In this document: piece by piece, positions 23,998 through 33,336 of the stretch
Position numbering within the stretch: the first letter of the stretch is position 1
Layout: each line of letters starts with the position of its first letter
Source of the DNA: Bacteroidota bacterium
GTDB taxonomy: Bacteria > Bacteroidota > Bacteroidia > Cytophagales > Cyclobacteriaceae
Assembly (NCBI GenBank): GCA_023417785.1
Contig: JAEZEH010000154.1
Location: forward strand, 1-48,707
Length of the DNA: 48,707 nt
Direction of reading: 5' to 3'
Position numbers and translations under genes: made by a program
Notes under the pieces: model-generated
The model's input: only the letters and a program-made list of their open reading frames with translations
The model's database searches: none
Told to the model about the DNA's origin: nothing

Positions 23998-25446
23998 TTA
24001 ATGGGCACAAGGCTGCGGCTCAAATTTGCTGATGTTCCTGAACTTCATCAGCCGGTAAAGCAATGCTGGTTCAGGTGCCAGAACGCCAGCCATCTGCGTT
24101 TCAGCTTTTCGATATACGTCAAGCTTGCCGTTTAGCCGGTAAACCACTTCCTCGACATCGTATTTTCGCAAATATCTTTTGAATTCAAATAGAACCATCA
24201 GTTCGTTCGCTTCAACCAGCCGCTGGAGACTTTCGTCGGTGCTTGAAACGATCTCTACGAGGTTAGCCTGATAGTCGAAAATTTGTACGCTGGCGGGAAC
24301 AAGGTAGTGGTTCGTCTCCCCGCCTTCGGTGCGAAGATTCGAGAACATTGAATATGAGTTTTCAGTCTTCAGTCCGAGATATGGTGACGCGCCATTGAGG
24401 AATACAATCACTGGCAAAACTATGAACCATTTGCTCCTGAATACGAATGCATTTGCTTCGTCCGTTCGTCTTTTTATAAAAAGAAATCTGACGATCAGAT
24501 ACGTCAGAACCACCGCATACAACGTCCAGAAGAAGTGCAGGTGGAATTCTTCGAACGTACGCAGTCGCTTATTCAGAAGGGCGATCAATCCCAAAAGCGC
24601 AACTACCGTAACGCAGACAACAACTAATTTGGCAACGGAATATGAATTAAATAAGGACTTGATTCGCTGTCGCGAATTTTTCCGCCATTGGTCAGCACAT
24701 CGGTTGAATTCCTGGTGTGTAAACAGAAAGTAGGCCGCCATCACCATTGATGTGAAATCAAAGAAAGCGTTATAAGAGCTGTAAGAAAGAACAAGGTGGA
24801 AAAGTAAGCCTGTGAGTATGGCGATGTTTCGTGTACTTTTAAAATAAAGCATGACTAGTATCGCCAGCTCTATGATGATTGTAAAATACGGATTGAACGA
24901 TATAATCTGGGGGAAGATCAGTATCAATGAATCCAGATGCTGGGCCTCCAGCAATGTGGTAGCACAGCTCACTTCGGGCGCGAAAAAACCTGAATTAAGT
25001 TTATGGAAAACAGCCCAGAAATAAAGGATCAACACCTCCACCCGAGCCACGGGGGCGAATGTTTCGTAGACCTCGGCTTCGTCGATGTTGAATGATTTCT
25101 TTTTGAAGACACAGTAAAAGACCGATACAAGAATCGTCACATTTACCAACCCGGTGAAAATCCAGTGATTGGTGGCATTAGGCATCTGGATACCGATATC
25201 AAGTAGCTGGAGCAGGATAAGGGCAATAAATCCGCTCAGGGATGGCTTGAACAGGACGTATAAAGCCGCAATGGTGAGCAGGGCAAAATTCAAACGGGTA
25301 TCAAAAACACCCGAATGGGCCATGTGAAACAACGTTGCTATTGCCCATACGATCGCAAAATTCCTGAAAGGAGAACTCTCCCTTTGCACAGGCGGTGCGA
25401 GGTCACCTGGAAAACCAGACAAATTCTGTGTATGGGCGTTAGTCAT
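23998..25446 (-). CDS. Polytopic membrane protein, HTTM (vitamin K carboxylase-like) type
   Basis: The ATG at 25446 is preferred over the GTG one codon earlier. About ten hydrophobic segments are visible (for example FRNFAIVWAIATLFHMAHSG, LVVVCVTVVALLGLIALL, WFIVLPVIVFLNGASPYLG). They are followed by a soluble C-terminal part of about 110 residues beginning near TENSYSMFSNLRTEGG. The motif ILYFWAVFHKLNSGFF and the later LLFHLVLSYSSYNAFFDF resemble HTTM-domain proteins related to gamma-glutamyl carboxylase. No enzyme activity can be asserted. It is the first gene of a tight set with a GMC oxidoreductase and a Tat-signal protein, so it may be that enzyme's membrane partner. Confidence 0.75.
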   Translation of the reverse strand: MTNAHTQNLSGFPGDLAPPVQRESSPFRNFAIVWAIATLFHMAHSGVFDTRLNFALLTIAALYVLFKPSLSGFIALILLQLLDIGIQMPNATNHWIFTGLVNVTILVSVFYCVFKKKSFNIDEAEVYETFAPVARVEVLILYFWAVFHKLNSGFFAPEVSCATTLLEAQHLDSLILIFPQIISFNPYFTIIIELAILVMLYFKSTRNIAILTGLLFHLVLSYSSYNAFFDFTSMVMAAYFLFTHQEFNRCADQWRKNSRQRIKSLFNSYSVAKLVVVCVTVVALLGLIALLNKRLRTFEEFHLHFFWTLYAVVLTYLIVRFLFIKRRTDEANAFVFRSKWFIVLPVIVFLNGASPYLGLKTENSYSMFSNLRTEGGETNHYLVPASVQIFDYQANLVEIVSSTDESLQRLVEANELMVLFEFKRYLRKYDVEEVVYRLNGKLDVYRKAETQMAGVLAPEPALLYRLMKFRNISKFEPQPCAH

Positions 25447-25668
25447 CACATAGATGGTAGAGTCGATTAATTTTGCTGAAGGGGCGTGACGGGCACAAGA
25501 TTCAGATAACTGCGCTTTTCTCCTTTTCCCGTTACAACAACTTCAATTTAGCCAATTTATGCTTAAAAACATGAAACCGGCCGGGTAAAGGTCGCATTTT
25601 TAGGTTTAGTATCAAATTTTCAGAAAGGGAACAAGCAATACCGCCTGGAATGGTGATCAAGCGGGCCT

Positions 25669-26283
25669 TTACAATAGCTGGGTCAATTGGCGCCTTCCCT
25701 TTGCAGTGGCGTAAGGCAAGAAAATACGGGCTACCATCCTCACATAATGTAGCATTTGGTCTTCAGCGGGTTCCTTTTTAAATGAAATCACTGCTTCTGA
25801 AATCCAGAACCGGGCTATAAGCGCAAGTGTTGACACCAGAAAATCTGCCTCTTCCGGGGTCGCGCGAATCCAGTTTCCGTCTACCAGCGCCTTTGTGTTA
25901 GTGGCCCATATCTCGTTGCGCCTCGTCTGTGTCTTGCTGTATCGATTTGCAATAAGTGGATTATTCTGCATGATATGCACAAAACTCAGGAGAAGGCACC
26001 GATATTTCGAATGGTTCCGGAACACCTGGTGGAGCATTTCAAAAAATTCCACCACTGTAATGGTGGTTTTTTCAACGATTGTCTGATTGTTTTCTTCGGC
26101 GAGCTCAATGGCGAGCCTTTCAACCAGGTGATCTTTGGTCGGGAAATAATATGTCAAATTTCCTATCCGCATATCGAGTGCTGCGGCCAGCTCACGCATT
26201 CCCACATACTCGATTCCCGTTTCATTGAACATTTCAAGAGCCTTCGCAACAATCCGTTTTTCGACCGGGATCTTCTCCTTCAT
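25669..26283 (-). CDS. TetR/AcrR family transcriptional regulator
   Basis: The ATG at 26283 (MKEKIPVEKRIVAKALEMF) is preferred. The GTG at 26301 lies inside one arm of a large inverted repeat. The N-terminal helix-turn-helix is typical: ALEMFNETGIEYVGMRELAA followed by RIGNLTYYFPTKDHLVERL. The C-terminal two thirds is an all-helical ligand and dimer domain ending in ARIFLPYAT. The 18-bp-arm inverted repeat directly upstream is the natural candidate for its operator, giving autoregulation and control of the rightward cupin gene. The membrane protein/GMC operon begins 222 bases downstream on the same strand, so read-through is possible. Confidence 0.92.
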   Translation of the reverse strand: MKEKIPVEKRIVAKALEMFNETGIEYVGMRELAAALDMRIGNLTYYFPTKDHLVERLAIELAEENNQTIVEKTTITVVEFFEMLHQVFRNHSKYRCLLLSFVHIMQNNPLIANRYSKTQTRRNEIWATNTKALVDGNWIRATPEEADFLVSTLALIARFWISEAVISFKKEPAEDQMLHYVRMVARIFLPYATAKGRRQLTQLL

Positions 26284-26291
26284 AAAAAAAA

Positions 26292-26350
26292 ATTTGGTCA
26301 CTGCCCTAACTTTTTGGAAACCGTCCCGTTATTTAGGGCATTGACCAAAT
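26292..26350. promoter_or_regulatory. 18-bp-arm inverted repeat, candidate TetR operator or leader hairpin
   Basis: The left arm ATTTGGTCACTGCCCTAA (26292-26309) and right arm TTAGGGCATTGACCAAAT (26333-26350) match at 17 of 18 positions around a 23-base spacer. It sits 8 bases before the TetR ATG. On the minus strand the second arm is followed by a run of T residues, so in RNA it also resembles a terminator or attenuator. As DNA it fits a paired binding site. Confidence 0.75.
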
Positions 26351-26375
26351 ATCTGAAAAAAATCAATCGGCAACT

Positions 26376-26645
26376 ATGTTTCCCGCACCTTTATCCGAAG
26401 TAATGATTGCAGTCCAGGGCTGGACCGACCTTCTGAATCTACAACCTTCTTCATTTGGGTTTGTATCGACGGGGATTGCACCCCATAGTGAAATAATTCT
26501 ATCGCCTCTCGAAAGAGGCATGCGGTTTCTGTTTCATCAATGGATATCTTTCAACTGGATGTCGTTCTGCTTGTCTGCAACTGCCACGGTTTTTGTCGTT
26601 ATCTTATCGAACCGGTCCTCAAAAGCGAACAAATATGACCTATAA
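26376..26645 (+). CDS. Possible small single-pass membrane protein
   Basis: An 89-residue frame starting 25 bases after the inverted repeat and overlapping the cupin gene start by 11 bases. Its C-terminal half contains one hydrophobic segment (FCLSATATVFVVILS) followed by basic residues. There is no recognised family, and the first half is not distinctive. The overlap and position would suit an operon with the cupin gene, but the frame may equally be chance within a long leader. Confidence 0.3.
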   Translation: MFPAPLSEVMIAVQGWTDLLNLQPSSFGFVSTGIAPHSEIILSPLERGMRFLFHQWISFNWMSFCLSATATVFVVILSNRSSKANKYDL

Positions 26646-27189
26646 TTATCCCCACATTATCACCAATGGAGGAGGCGAAGAGTTGACCTTCCTAAGGTTA
26701 GTCGAAAATGAATCCGGCGGCATACTTGAAGTGGCAAACCGGGTTCGTCCGGGTGCTGGTCCCCCGATGCATGTTCACCATTTGCAGGACGAAAGCCTTA
26801 CCGTTGTTCAGGGTCTGATGGCGGCTCAGCTGCCAGGGAAAGAGCCTACCTTTCACAGTCCTGGTGAAACCGTCACGTTTCGTCGCGGAGTTCCACACCG
26901 TTTCTGGAACGCGGGTTCTGATGACCTGATCTGTAAGGGATGGGTAGCTCCTGCTAATAATGTGGAGTACTTTTTAACCGAAATCTTTGCCTCCACCAAA
27001 GCGAATGGCGGAAAACGCCCCGCCTCGTTCGATGGTGCCTATCTTCAGATGAAATATCGTTCGGAATTCGACATGCCGGAAATCCCTGGTCTGATAAAGA
27101 CATTGGTGTTTCCAGTCATCGTGGTGATCGGAAAACTACTTGGTAAACACCGGAAGTTCGCTGGCGCACCCGACGCAGTCCGACGCTGA
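26635..27189 (+). CDS. Cupin domain protein (quercetin-dioxygenase-like)
   Basis: The ATG at 26635 gives a complete 184-residue protein. The metal-binding cupin motif 1 is MHVHHLQDES, matching HxHx4E, followed by SPGETVTFRRGVPHRFWN as motif 2 with its histidine. The C-terminus has a short hydrophobic segment (LIKTLVFPVIVVIGKLLG) and a basic tail, so it may attach to the membrane. Small cupins like this are often dioxygenases, isomerases or ligand sensors; the reaction cannot be told. It is probably controlled by the divergent TetR regulator. Confidence 0.85.
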   Translation: MTYNYPHIITNGGGEELTFLRLVENESGGILEVANRVRPGAGPPMHVHHLQDESLTVVQGLMAAQLPGKEPTFHSPGETVTFRRGVPHRFWNAGSDDLICKGWVAPANNVEYFLTEIFASTKANGGKRPASFDGAYLQMKYRSEFDMPEIPGLIKTLVFPVIVVIGKLLGKHRKFAGAPDAVRR

Positions 27190-27207
27190 TGCCGCAGGCT
27201 CGGAGCA

Positions 27208-27906
27208 CTACACTTTATCCTGCACGATCAGCTTCCGGTAGGTGGCCACCAATGTCTGTTGAGAGTATCCGAGCCGATACATAAAGAATATCAGAAAAAA
27301 TATGCTCTGCATCCGGTACACACCATTGACAAGATATTTTCGGGCTGACGTGATGATCTCCTGCGGCATAATTTTGAAAAAGCCATGACGTTTCACACGG
27401 CGAATGATTTCCTGATCTTCCATCACAATATGATCTTCTCGAAATCCGCCTACCGTTGCAAACACGTCTTTGGTGACGAAAAGGCTTTGATCGCCGAAGC
27501 GAAATGCATCTACGTCAAAGCGCGTGAACCAGGCATTAGCCCGAAGAAACCAGTGGTCTGCATCAAAACGCAATCGGAAACACCCTGCAAGACTACCTGC
27601 TTCAACAGCGCTGCTGATGTATCCCGAGAAATTGACTGGCGGTATTGAGTCGGCATGGAGGAAGTAAAGGATGTTTGACGAAGCCCGCCTGGCGCCTTCG
27701 TTCATCTGGCAAGCCCGGCCCTTTTTGGGAGCGTGAATCACTATTGCACCTGCCACCTGAGCTTCGGTCGTCGTATCATCGGTGCTGCCCCCGTCGACAA
27801 CGATAATTTCCCGCACCAAACATTCGCGGTCATACGCAGTTATCTGACGAACGGTCTGCCCGATTACGCCTTGTTCATTGTATGTTGGAATGATGACCGA
27901 GAGCAT
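27208..27906 (-). CDS. Family 2 glycosyltransferase, TIGR04283-like
   Basis: A 232-residue GT-A fold enzyme. The N-terminal nucleotide-sugar region is MLSVIIPTYNEQGVIGQTV and EIIVVDGGSTDDTT. The metal-binding DxD equivalent is LYFLHADSIPP, and the acceptor-side segment is HIVMEDQEIIRRVKRHG. The conserved PKKGRACQMNEGARRASS stretch is characteristic of the TIGR04283 group (radical-SAM/selenodomain-associated transferase 2). A C-terminal hydrophobic segment (QSIFFLIFFMYRLGY) suggests membrane contact. Its usual TIGR04282 partner is not adjacent. The acceptor is unknown. Confidence 0.88.
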   Translation of the reverse strand: MLSVIIPTYNEQGVIGQTVRQITAYDRECLVREIIVVDGGSTDDTTTEAQVAGAIVIHAPKKGRACQMNEGARRASSNILYFLHADSIPPVNFSGYISSAVEAGSLAGCFRLRFDADHWFLRANAWFTRFDVDAFRFGDQSLFVTKDVFATVGGFREDHIVMEDQEIIRRVKRHGFFKIMPQEIITSARKYLVNGVYRMQSIFFLIFFMYRLGYSQQTLVATYRKLIVQDKV

Positions 27907-28124
27907 AAGAATCCAGGCAAAGATATAATAACAGGTATGATGCCAGGGGTGATTCTTGAGAAACGAATTCGTTGTCGCCGCCGCACGCCCCGAGCGCCCG
28001 GTTATGAACGATTGAATTCGCGTCCGAACACTTGTTGAACTACCGCATCCTCGTTATATGGCTGCAGATGCGCATTTCCAAAGGTGGCACAGTAATCGTG
28101 CTTACACGTCCGCAAACCACCGCT

Positions 28125-30536
28125 ATGTTTCGAAACTTCCTTAAGACCGCTCTCCGTTCTCTCATCAGAAACAAAGGGTTCACCTTCATAAATATTTTTG
28201 GCCTTGTCCTCGGAATATCGTTTAGCACGATGCTATGGACGTATGTAAATAATGAACTCTCGTATGATGCTTTTCATTCCAAAGCTGATCGGACTTTCCG
28301 CGTGCTTACAACGGATAAAAGTAATCCTCATGACATCCGGACTTATGCTATCACCACCCCAGCCCTCGGCCCTGAACTTGTCCATTCATTTCCGGAGGTC
28401 GAAGCAATAACGCGTCTGCACCGTTTCTCCGGTCAGGTCATAGTACAAACCGGGGACGAGAATTTTAATGAACGTAACTGGTTCTCGACTTCAGATTCCA
28501 ATTTTTTCAACGTGTTCGACTTCGAAATGACAGAAGGCGACAAGTCCACTGCATTGCGAGATCCGTTCTCTGTGATTTTGACGGAATCTATTGCCAGGAA
28601 ATACTTTTCCGATGGCAAGGCACTTGGTCGGGAGATTGATGTTCTCGGGTACGGCCCGGCTAAAGTAACGGGTGTTATTAAAGACATTCCAAATAATTCG
28701 CATCTGAAATTCGATCTGCTTTTCTCGAATTTGCGTAGCGGACCCGAATGGCAGGCTTACCTCAACAACTGGGATCAATTCGGAGCTGCAACGTACGTTG
28801 TCCTCAAAGAAGGCGGGGATATTGGTGACATCACGGCAAGGCTGCCAGCTCTCATGCAAAAACACTGGAGCCCTGATGCCGGCATTCAGTCGACGTCCTT
28901 TCAGGCATTAACAGACATCTATCTACACTCGGAGGCAATACAATCAGGCGTGGAGCAGGAACATGGGGAAATGTCTTATGTGCTCATCTTTTCATCAATG
29001 GCGATCTTGCTCCTTCTACTTGCTGCAATTAATTATGTGAATCTAACCACTTCAAAAGCAGCATCCAGAGCCAAAGAAATCGGCGTTCGAAAAGTCGCCG
29101 GCGCTTTCAAATCACAGCTTGCTTTCCAGTTCATGACCGAAGCCCTTCTTGTAACGGTAGCGGCTATGGTAATTTCGGTAGCGGTGATCAACCTTTGTTT
29201 CCCCTTTTTCAACTCCATTACAGGTAAGGCATTTGACCTGACGCTCAACAATATTTCCTCGTATGTTCCTGCACTTGCTACAATTACTATTGTTATCGGA
29301 TTGCTCGCCGGAATTTATCCGGCATTTTATCTTTCCCGGCTAAAGCCGGTTTCCACACTGAAGGGCCTTAGGACTCATTCGACACAAGCCATTGATTTCC
29401 GGAGCGGTCTCGTAGTATTTCAGTTTACTATAACCATCGCATTGATCGTATCCACTCTCACGATTGGCCGACAGATGAAGTTTATACAAACCAGGAATAT
29501 CGGTTTTGATAAAGAAGGCCTTATGATTGTGGATATCAACAACGGCAACGTGCGCAAGCGATTCCAGGCCATGAAAAATGAGTTCCTGAATCTACCCGGT
29601 GTAGAACACGTTTCAGTGTCATCGCGCGTCCCCGGAGAATGGAAAAATATTCGGGAGGTGTACGTCACCATCGGTGAAAGTGGAATGCTGAACAATGATT
29701 CGCTTCATACCTTTTTCATGGGTTTCGACGAGGACATGCTGACGACCTATAACCTCAGCGTTGCTCAGGGACACTATTTTTCCGGGAATACACAAAGTGA
29801 CTCTTCAAACGTGGTGATCAATGCTGCTGCTGCAAAAGCGCTTGCGCTGGAGAATCCCGTCGGAAGCACACTCAGGATTAGCACAGATGCCGGGCCCTGG
29901 CAGGTGAAAGTGATCGGCGTGCTTGACGATTTCAATTTTCAGTCTCTACATCAACGAGTAGCCCCCATCATCATTGGCTACAGGAACAATCCAATACAGG
30001 AGATTGACTATTTTACCCTTAAGGTATCCGGCAACATTGAGGAACTCGTTGCCGGCGCGACGGCTGTACATGACAAATTCGATTCGGCCACGCCGATTGA
30101 ATATCACTTTCTTACAGATCAGCTAAACAACTTTTATACAGCGGAAAAAAAGGCAGGAATGATTTTTCAGATGGCGGGAATCCTGAGCATGGCTGTCGCG
30201 TGCCTTGGTTTGCTTGGACTGGTGACGTATCACCTGGAGCGAAAGACAAAAGAACTTGGCATCCGTAAAGTGCTTGGCGCCGGACGAGTCAGCCTTTTTC
30301 TCCTGGTTTATCGTGCGTTTGCAAAACAAATTGTTCTCGCATTCCTCCTGGCTTGTCCCATCGGATGGTACGTCATGAATGAATGGCTAAACGCTTTTGA
30401 GTACAGAATCCCTTTGAATGCCGGATTGTTTATTGTGGCCGGCGTCCTGGTCGTGGTGATCGTCACTGTCACAGTAAGCTATCACGCCCTCAAGGCGGCT
30501 ATGTTCAATCCCGTGGATCAATTGCGCAACGAGTAG
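28125..30536 (+). CDS. FtsX/MacB-type ABC transporter permease
   Basis: The ATG at 28125 starts the usual MFRNFLKTALRSLIRNKG sequence; the longer frame from 28032 is not needed. Layout of about 803 residues: first transmembrane helix (GFTFINIFGLVLGISFS), MacB periplasmic core domain, three helices with the FtsX domain (KAASRAKEIGVRKVAGAFKS), a second periplasmic domain, and a second FtsX domain (KTKELGIRKVLGAGRVSLFL) to the C-terminus. This double-FtsX form is common in Bacteroidota and linked to lipoprotein or peptide export. No ABC ATPase gene is adjacent, so the ATPase must be supplied elsewhere. Confidence 0.93.
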   Translation: MFRNFLKTALRSLIRNKGFTFINIFGLVLGISFSTMLWTYVNNELSYDAFHSKADRTFRVLTTDKSNPHDIRTYAITTPALGPELVHSFPEVEAITRLHRFSGQVIVQTGDENFNERNWFSTSDSNFFNVFDFEMTEGDKSTALRDPFSVILTESIARKYFSDGKALGREIDVLGYGPAKVTGVIKDIPNNSHLKFDLLFSNLRSGPEWQAYLNNWDQFGAATYVVLKEGGDIGDITARLPALMQKHWSPDAGIQSTSFQALTDIYLHSEAIQSGVEQEHGEMSYVLIFSSMAILLLLLAAINYVNLTTSKAASRAKEIGVRKVAGAFKSQLAFQFMTEALLVTVAAMVISVAVINLCFPFFNSITGKAFDLTLNNISSYVPALATITIVIGLLAGIYPAFYLSRLKPVSTLKGLRTHSTQAIDFRSGLVVFQFTITIALIVSTLTIGRQMKFIQTRNIGFDKEGLMIVDINNGNVRKRFQAMKNEFLNLPGVEHVSVSSRVPGEWKNIREVYVTIGESGMLNNDSLHTFFMGFDEDMLTTYNLSVAQGHYFSGNTQSDSSNVVINAAAAKALALENPVGSTLRISTDAGPWQVKVIGVLDDFNFQSLHQRVAPIIIGYRNNPIQEIDYFTLKVSGNIEELVAGATAVHDKFDSATPIEYHFLTDQLNNFYTAEKKAGMIFQMAGILSMAVACLGLLGLVTYHLERKTKELGIRKVLGAGRVSLFLLVYRAFAKQIVLAFLLACPIGWYVMNEWLNAFEYRIPLNAGLFIVAGVLVVVIVTVTVSYHALKAAMFNPVDQLRNE

Positions 30537-30542
30537 ACGGCC

Positions 30543-31045
30543 CTACATGAACGTTCGCTCATCCGCCGATGGGCCGTAAATTGACGGAACGGGAATATCC
30601 CTCAAACGCATATAGACCGTAAGTTGTCCGCGGTGATGAACCCAGTGGTTGATCGATGATTGTATATTCTCTTTCTTGGATGTCGAATACAAGACAATCC
30701 CGTCATTTTTTAACGAAAATTCTCCCTGCATTCATCGTTGGTGACCCTGGTCAAAACACGATGTACCCCCTCTATATTATTATCAAAATGTTTGAGCAGG
30801 TTAGCCGTCGTCGACAGTTGGAAATGTTCATAGGTGGCAAAGTCAACCTCTGATTTTTCAATTGAATAAGTTATCCATCGCGGGATATCCGCCACGAGCA
30901 GGGTGAGATAACCCATGTTCATCGATTTCTCATGTGGCTTCCAGTCGTACAGCGATTCAGGAATCGCCTCAAGACACCGGCGCGTTGCCCGAACTTCCGA
31001 TTCGAGTTCTGCCAAATACTCTTTCCCAAAATTGATTGCGTCCAT
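30543..31045 (-). pseudogene. DinB family protein, broken by a one-base frameshift
   Basis: Two overlapping frames together make one DinB-like protein of about 167 residues. The first part begins at the ATG at 31045 (MDAINFGKEYLAELESEV) and reads to DECRENF, then stops. The second continues in another frame with FSLKNDGIVLYSTSKKENI to the end. The join is in a four-base homopolymer at 30716-30719; one extra base restores the frame. The metal-site histidines are present: WKPHEKSMN in the first part and HWVHHRGQLTVYMRL in the second. This is either a recent natural mutation or a sequencing error. DinB proteins are metal-dependent, often thiol-related transferases. Confidence 0.8.
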
Positions 31046-31217
31046 AATCATCATAATATTTACAAACAATACTAGCAATCATCGCGATCAAATGTCTTAA
31101 AGTTTGCGACAAACCTCTCTACAGGTCGATGTTCGGCATTGCACGCCATGCTTTCCGACTGGGAGGATGGCCGCCTGTTGGTCCTTTCCCAGAAACAGGA
31201 TAGCACAAGTAGGTTAA

Positions 31218-31233
31218 AACGTGGGCTCACGTT
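31218..31233. promoter_or_regulatory. Short palindrome upstream of the glycosidase-like gene
   Basis: AACGTGGGCTCACGTT has perfect 6-bp arms around four bases and lies about 60 bases before the ATG at 31294. It could be an operator. Nothing else supports this. Confidence 0.3.
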
Positions 31234-31293
31234 ACTTTCGCTCTAGCGGGACTGCAATGCAGAACTGCAGACATAGTCACTGGATTTCAATTT

Positions 31294-33321
31294 ATGCGAA
31301 TTCACTTATTTTCGGTTTTCGTTCTACAGCTTTTACTTATCGGTAATGATCTGCTTGCACAGAACCCTTCGACCACCAGACATGAATTCTGGACACTGTC
31401 CGGACAAGGTAAAATCCGGTGGGACGTCATCAACGAACAAAGGCTTCCGCACGCAGACCACATTGAGATGAGCGGACAAAAAGTCTCGGCTATCATAACG
31501 TATCGCATTGACGAAAACAGAATGCTCAGACTGGAACGCGATGTAATATTCCCGCAACTAAGAACGTACATCAAGGTAAGCGACCCTGACTGGATGAACT
31601 ACCGCGCATACCTGCGCCACGTGTATTCTGATGATATGTCAGTTCCACCGATCAGTCTCCTTTCCCGGTCTTTTGTTCCCGGTCCTGTTGATTCGGTCGT
31701 AATCGACGGTTCAGTGAAATTCTTTCATGCGGCATCCCATGGGCTCGTCCTGACCCGAAAGCTTTTCCCTTCTATGACAGGACGATTCTTCACTGAGAAG
31801 TGGACCCTCCGAAATACCTCCGATTCGTCGCGGGTAATCACTGTCGGTAAGTCTGAAACCTTGTTCCGTGAACAGGGCAAAGATGGAACATATACACGGC
31901 GGACACTGACGTCAATAGAAGGAGACTTAACTATTGATACGACCGATGAAGTTTCATTCTATATTCTGTACACCGCCCAACTGAATGATGAAACAGAACG
32001 ACTTGATGGAAAGGTCGCCGAACAGGAGCGCGAGGACTATCTGACGCAGATCGGTGGAAACCTCATACTTGAAACACCCGACCCGACCCTCAACACCATG
32101 TTCCACTTTGCAAAAATCAGAGCATCTGAAAGCATCTTTGATTCGAAGATGGGACTTGTTCATTCTCCCGGAGGGGGGCGTTATTACACGGGAGTTTGGG
32201 CCAATGATCAGGCGGAGTATGCCAATCCTTTCTTTCCTTACCTGGGGTATGACGTTGGCAGGGATGCAGCGATGAATGCGTACACCATGTTCCTGAAAAA
32301 CATTCCGCCGCCGGGACGAAAGATCTGGGCGTCGTTCGAGATGCATGGTGAACTCCCTTGTTGTTCACACGACCGCGGGGATGCCGCCATGATCGCGTTT
32401 GGCGCTTCCCATTTCGTGATGGCCTCCGGAAACAGGAAGTACGCTGACCAGCTTTGGCCACTCATTGACTGGTCTTTGAAATATAGCAAAAGCAAAACCA
32501 ACGCGAGTGGCGTGATCGCTTCCGATTCCGACGAGTTGGAAAACCGCTTCCCTTCCGGCGATGCGAACCTTGCAACCTCGTCCCTGCACTACGGTGCGCT
32601 TGTTCAGGCGGCAAACCTTGCGAAAGCCATGAAGAAGCCGTATCGCCAATACCTTACGGAGGCGAAACGACTGCGAACCGCCATCGAAAATCACTTTGGC
32701 GCAACTATCGATGGCATCGAGACTTACCGCTACTACGAGGGCAACACAACCCTGCGAAGCTGGATATGTTTGCCTTTGGTGGTCGGCATTAACGAACGAA
32801 AAGAGGGAACCCTATCAGCCCTGCTTACAAAGTTATGGACAGACAATGGTGTGAAGATTGAAGACGATCCCGATGCGAAGGATCAGGTTTTCTGGGATCG
32901 CGGGACACTCTACGCATTCCGGGGGGCATTTAAGGCCGGAGCCGCCGATCGCGCGCTGGAGAAACTCCATACATATACAACCTCCCGGCTATTGGGACCC
33001 CATGTTCCCTACGCCGTGGAAGCCTGGCCCGAAGGCGGGATGGCCCATTTGTCAGCCGAAAGTGCCCTTTACGCACGCATCTTTACGGAAGGAATCCTCT
33101 CGCTCGAACCCAATGGCTTTTCGTCCTTTTCAATACAGCCTAACCTTCCGACGAAATGGTCTTATTTTAATATAAGGAATATCAAAGCTTTCGACTCGAC
33201 GTTCGACATCCTCGTTAAGCGCCACAACAAGGGGTACCTTGTAGAGATTCACCAGGGGGGTCGGATACAGTCCAAAGAAATCAATGAGGGCGAACCGATG
33301 GAAGTAACGCTGGCCAGATAA
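31294..33321 (+). CDS. Secreted six-hairpin ((alpha/alpha)6) glycosidase-like protein
   Basis: A signal peptide (MRIHLFSVFVLQLLLIGNDL, cleavage after LLAQ) leads a 675-residue protein. An N-terminal beta-sandwich of about 230 residues is followed by an (alpha/alpha)6 barrel: ETPDPTLNTMFHFAKIRASE, then YYTGVWANDQAEYANPFFPY. The C-terminus is a small beta domain (FSIQPNLPTKWSYFNIRNI). This layout matches clan GH-L/GH-M type enzymes such as rhamnosidase-like GH78 or GH95 relatives, but I cannot fix a family. Probable acids lie in WANDQAEYAN and WASFEMHGE. It stands alone on the plus strand and converges on the chitinase gene. Confidence 0.75.
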   Translation: MRIHLFSVFVLQLLLIGNDLLAQNPSTTRHEFWTLSGQGKIRWDVINEQRLPHADHIEMSGQKVSAIITYRIDENRMLRLERDVIFPQLRTYIKVSDPDWMNYRAYLRHVYSDDMSVPPISLLSRSFVPGPVDSVVIDGSVKFFHAASHGLVLTRKLFPSMTGRFFTEKWTLRNTSDSSRVITVGKSETLFREQGKDGTYTRRTLTSIEGDLTIDTTDEVSFYILYTAQLNDETERLDGKVAEQEREDYLTQIGGNLILETPDPTLNTMFHFAKIRASESIFDSKMGLVHSPGGGRYYTGVWANDQAEYANPFFPYLGYDVGRDAAMNAYTMFLKNIPPPGRKIWASFEMHGELPCCSHDRGDAAMIAFGASHFVMASGNRKYADQLWPLIDWSLKYSKSKTNASGVIASDSDELENRFPSGDANLATSSLHYGALVQAANLAKAMKKPYRQYLTEAKRLRTAIENHFGATIDGIETYRYYEGNTTLRSWICLPLVVGINERKEGTLSALLTKLWTDNGVKIEDDPDAKDQVFWDRGTLYAFRGAFKAGAADRALEKLHTYTTSRLLGPHVPYAVEAWPEGGMAHLSAESALYARIFTEGILSLEPNGFSSFSIQPNLPTKWSYFNIRNIKAFDSTFDILVKRHNKGYLVEIHQGGRIQSKEINEGEPMEVTLAR

Positions 33322-33336
33322 GCTAGGGGGTGAACA

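Noticed and set aside
30537..30577. Terminator between the permease and DinB genes
   Set aside because: ACGGCCC/GGGCCGT can pair over 27 bases, but there is no T-tract and most of it lies inside the DinB coding frame.
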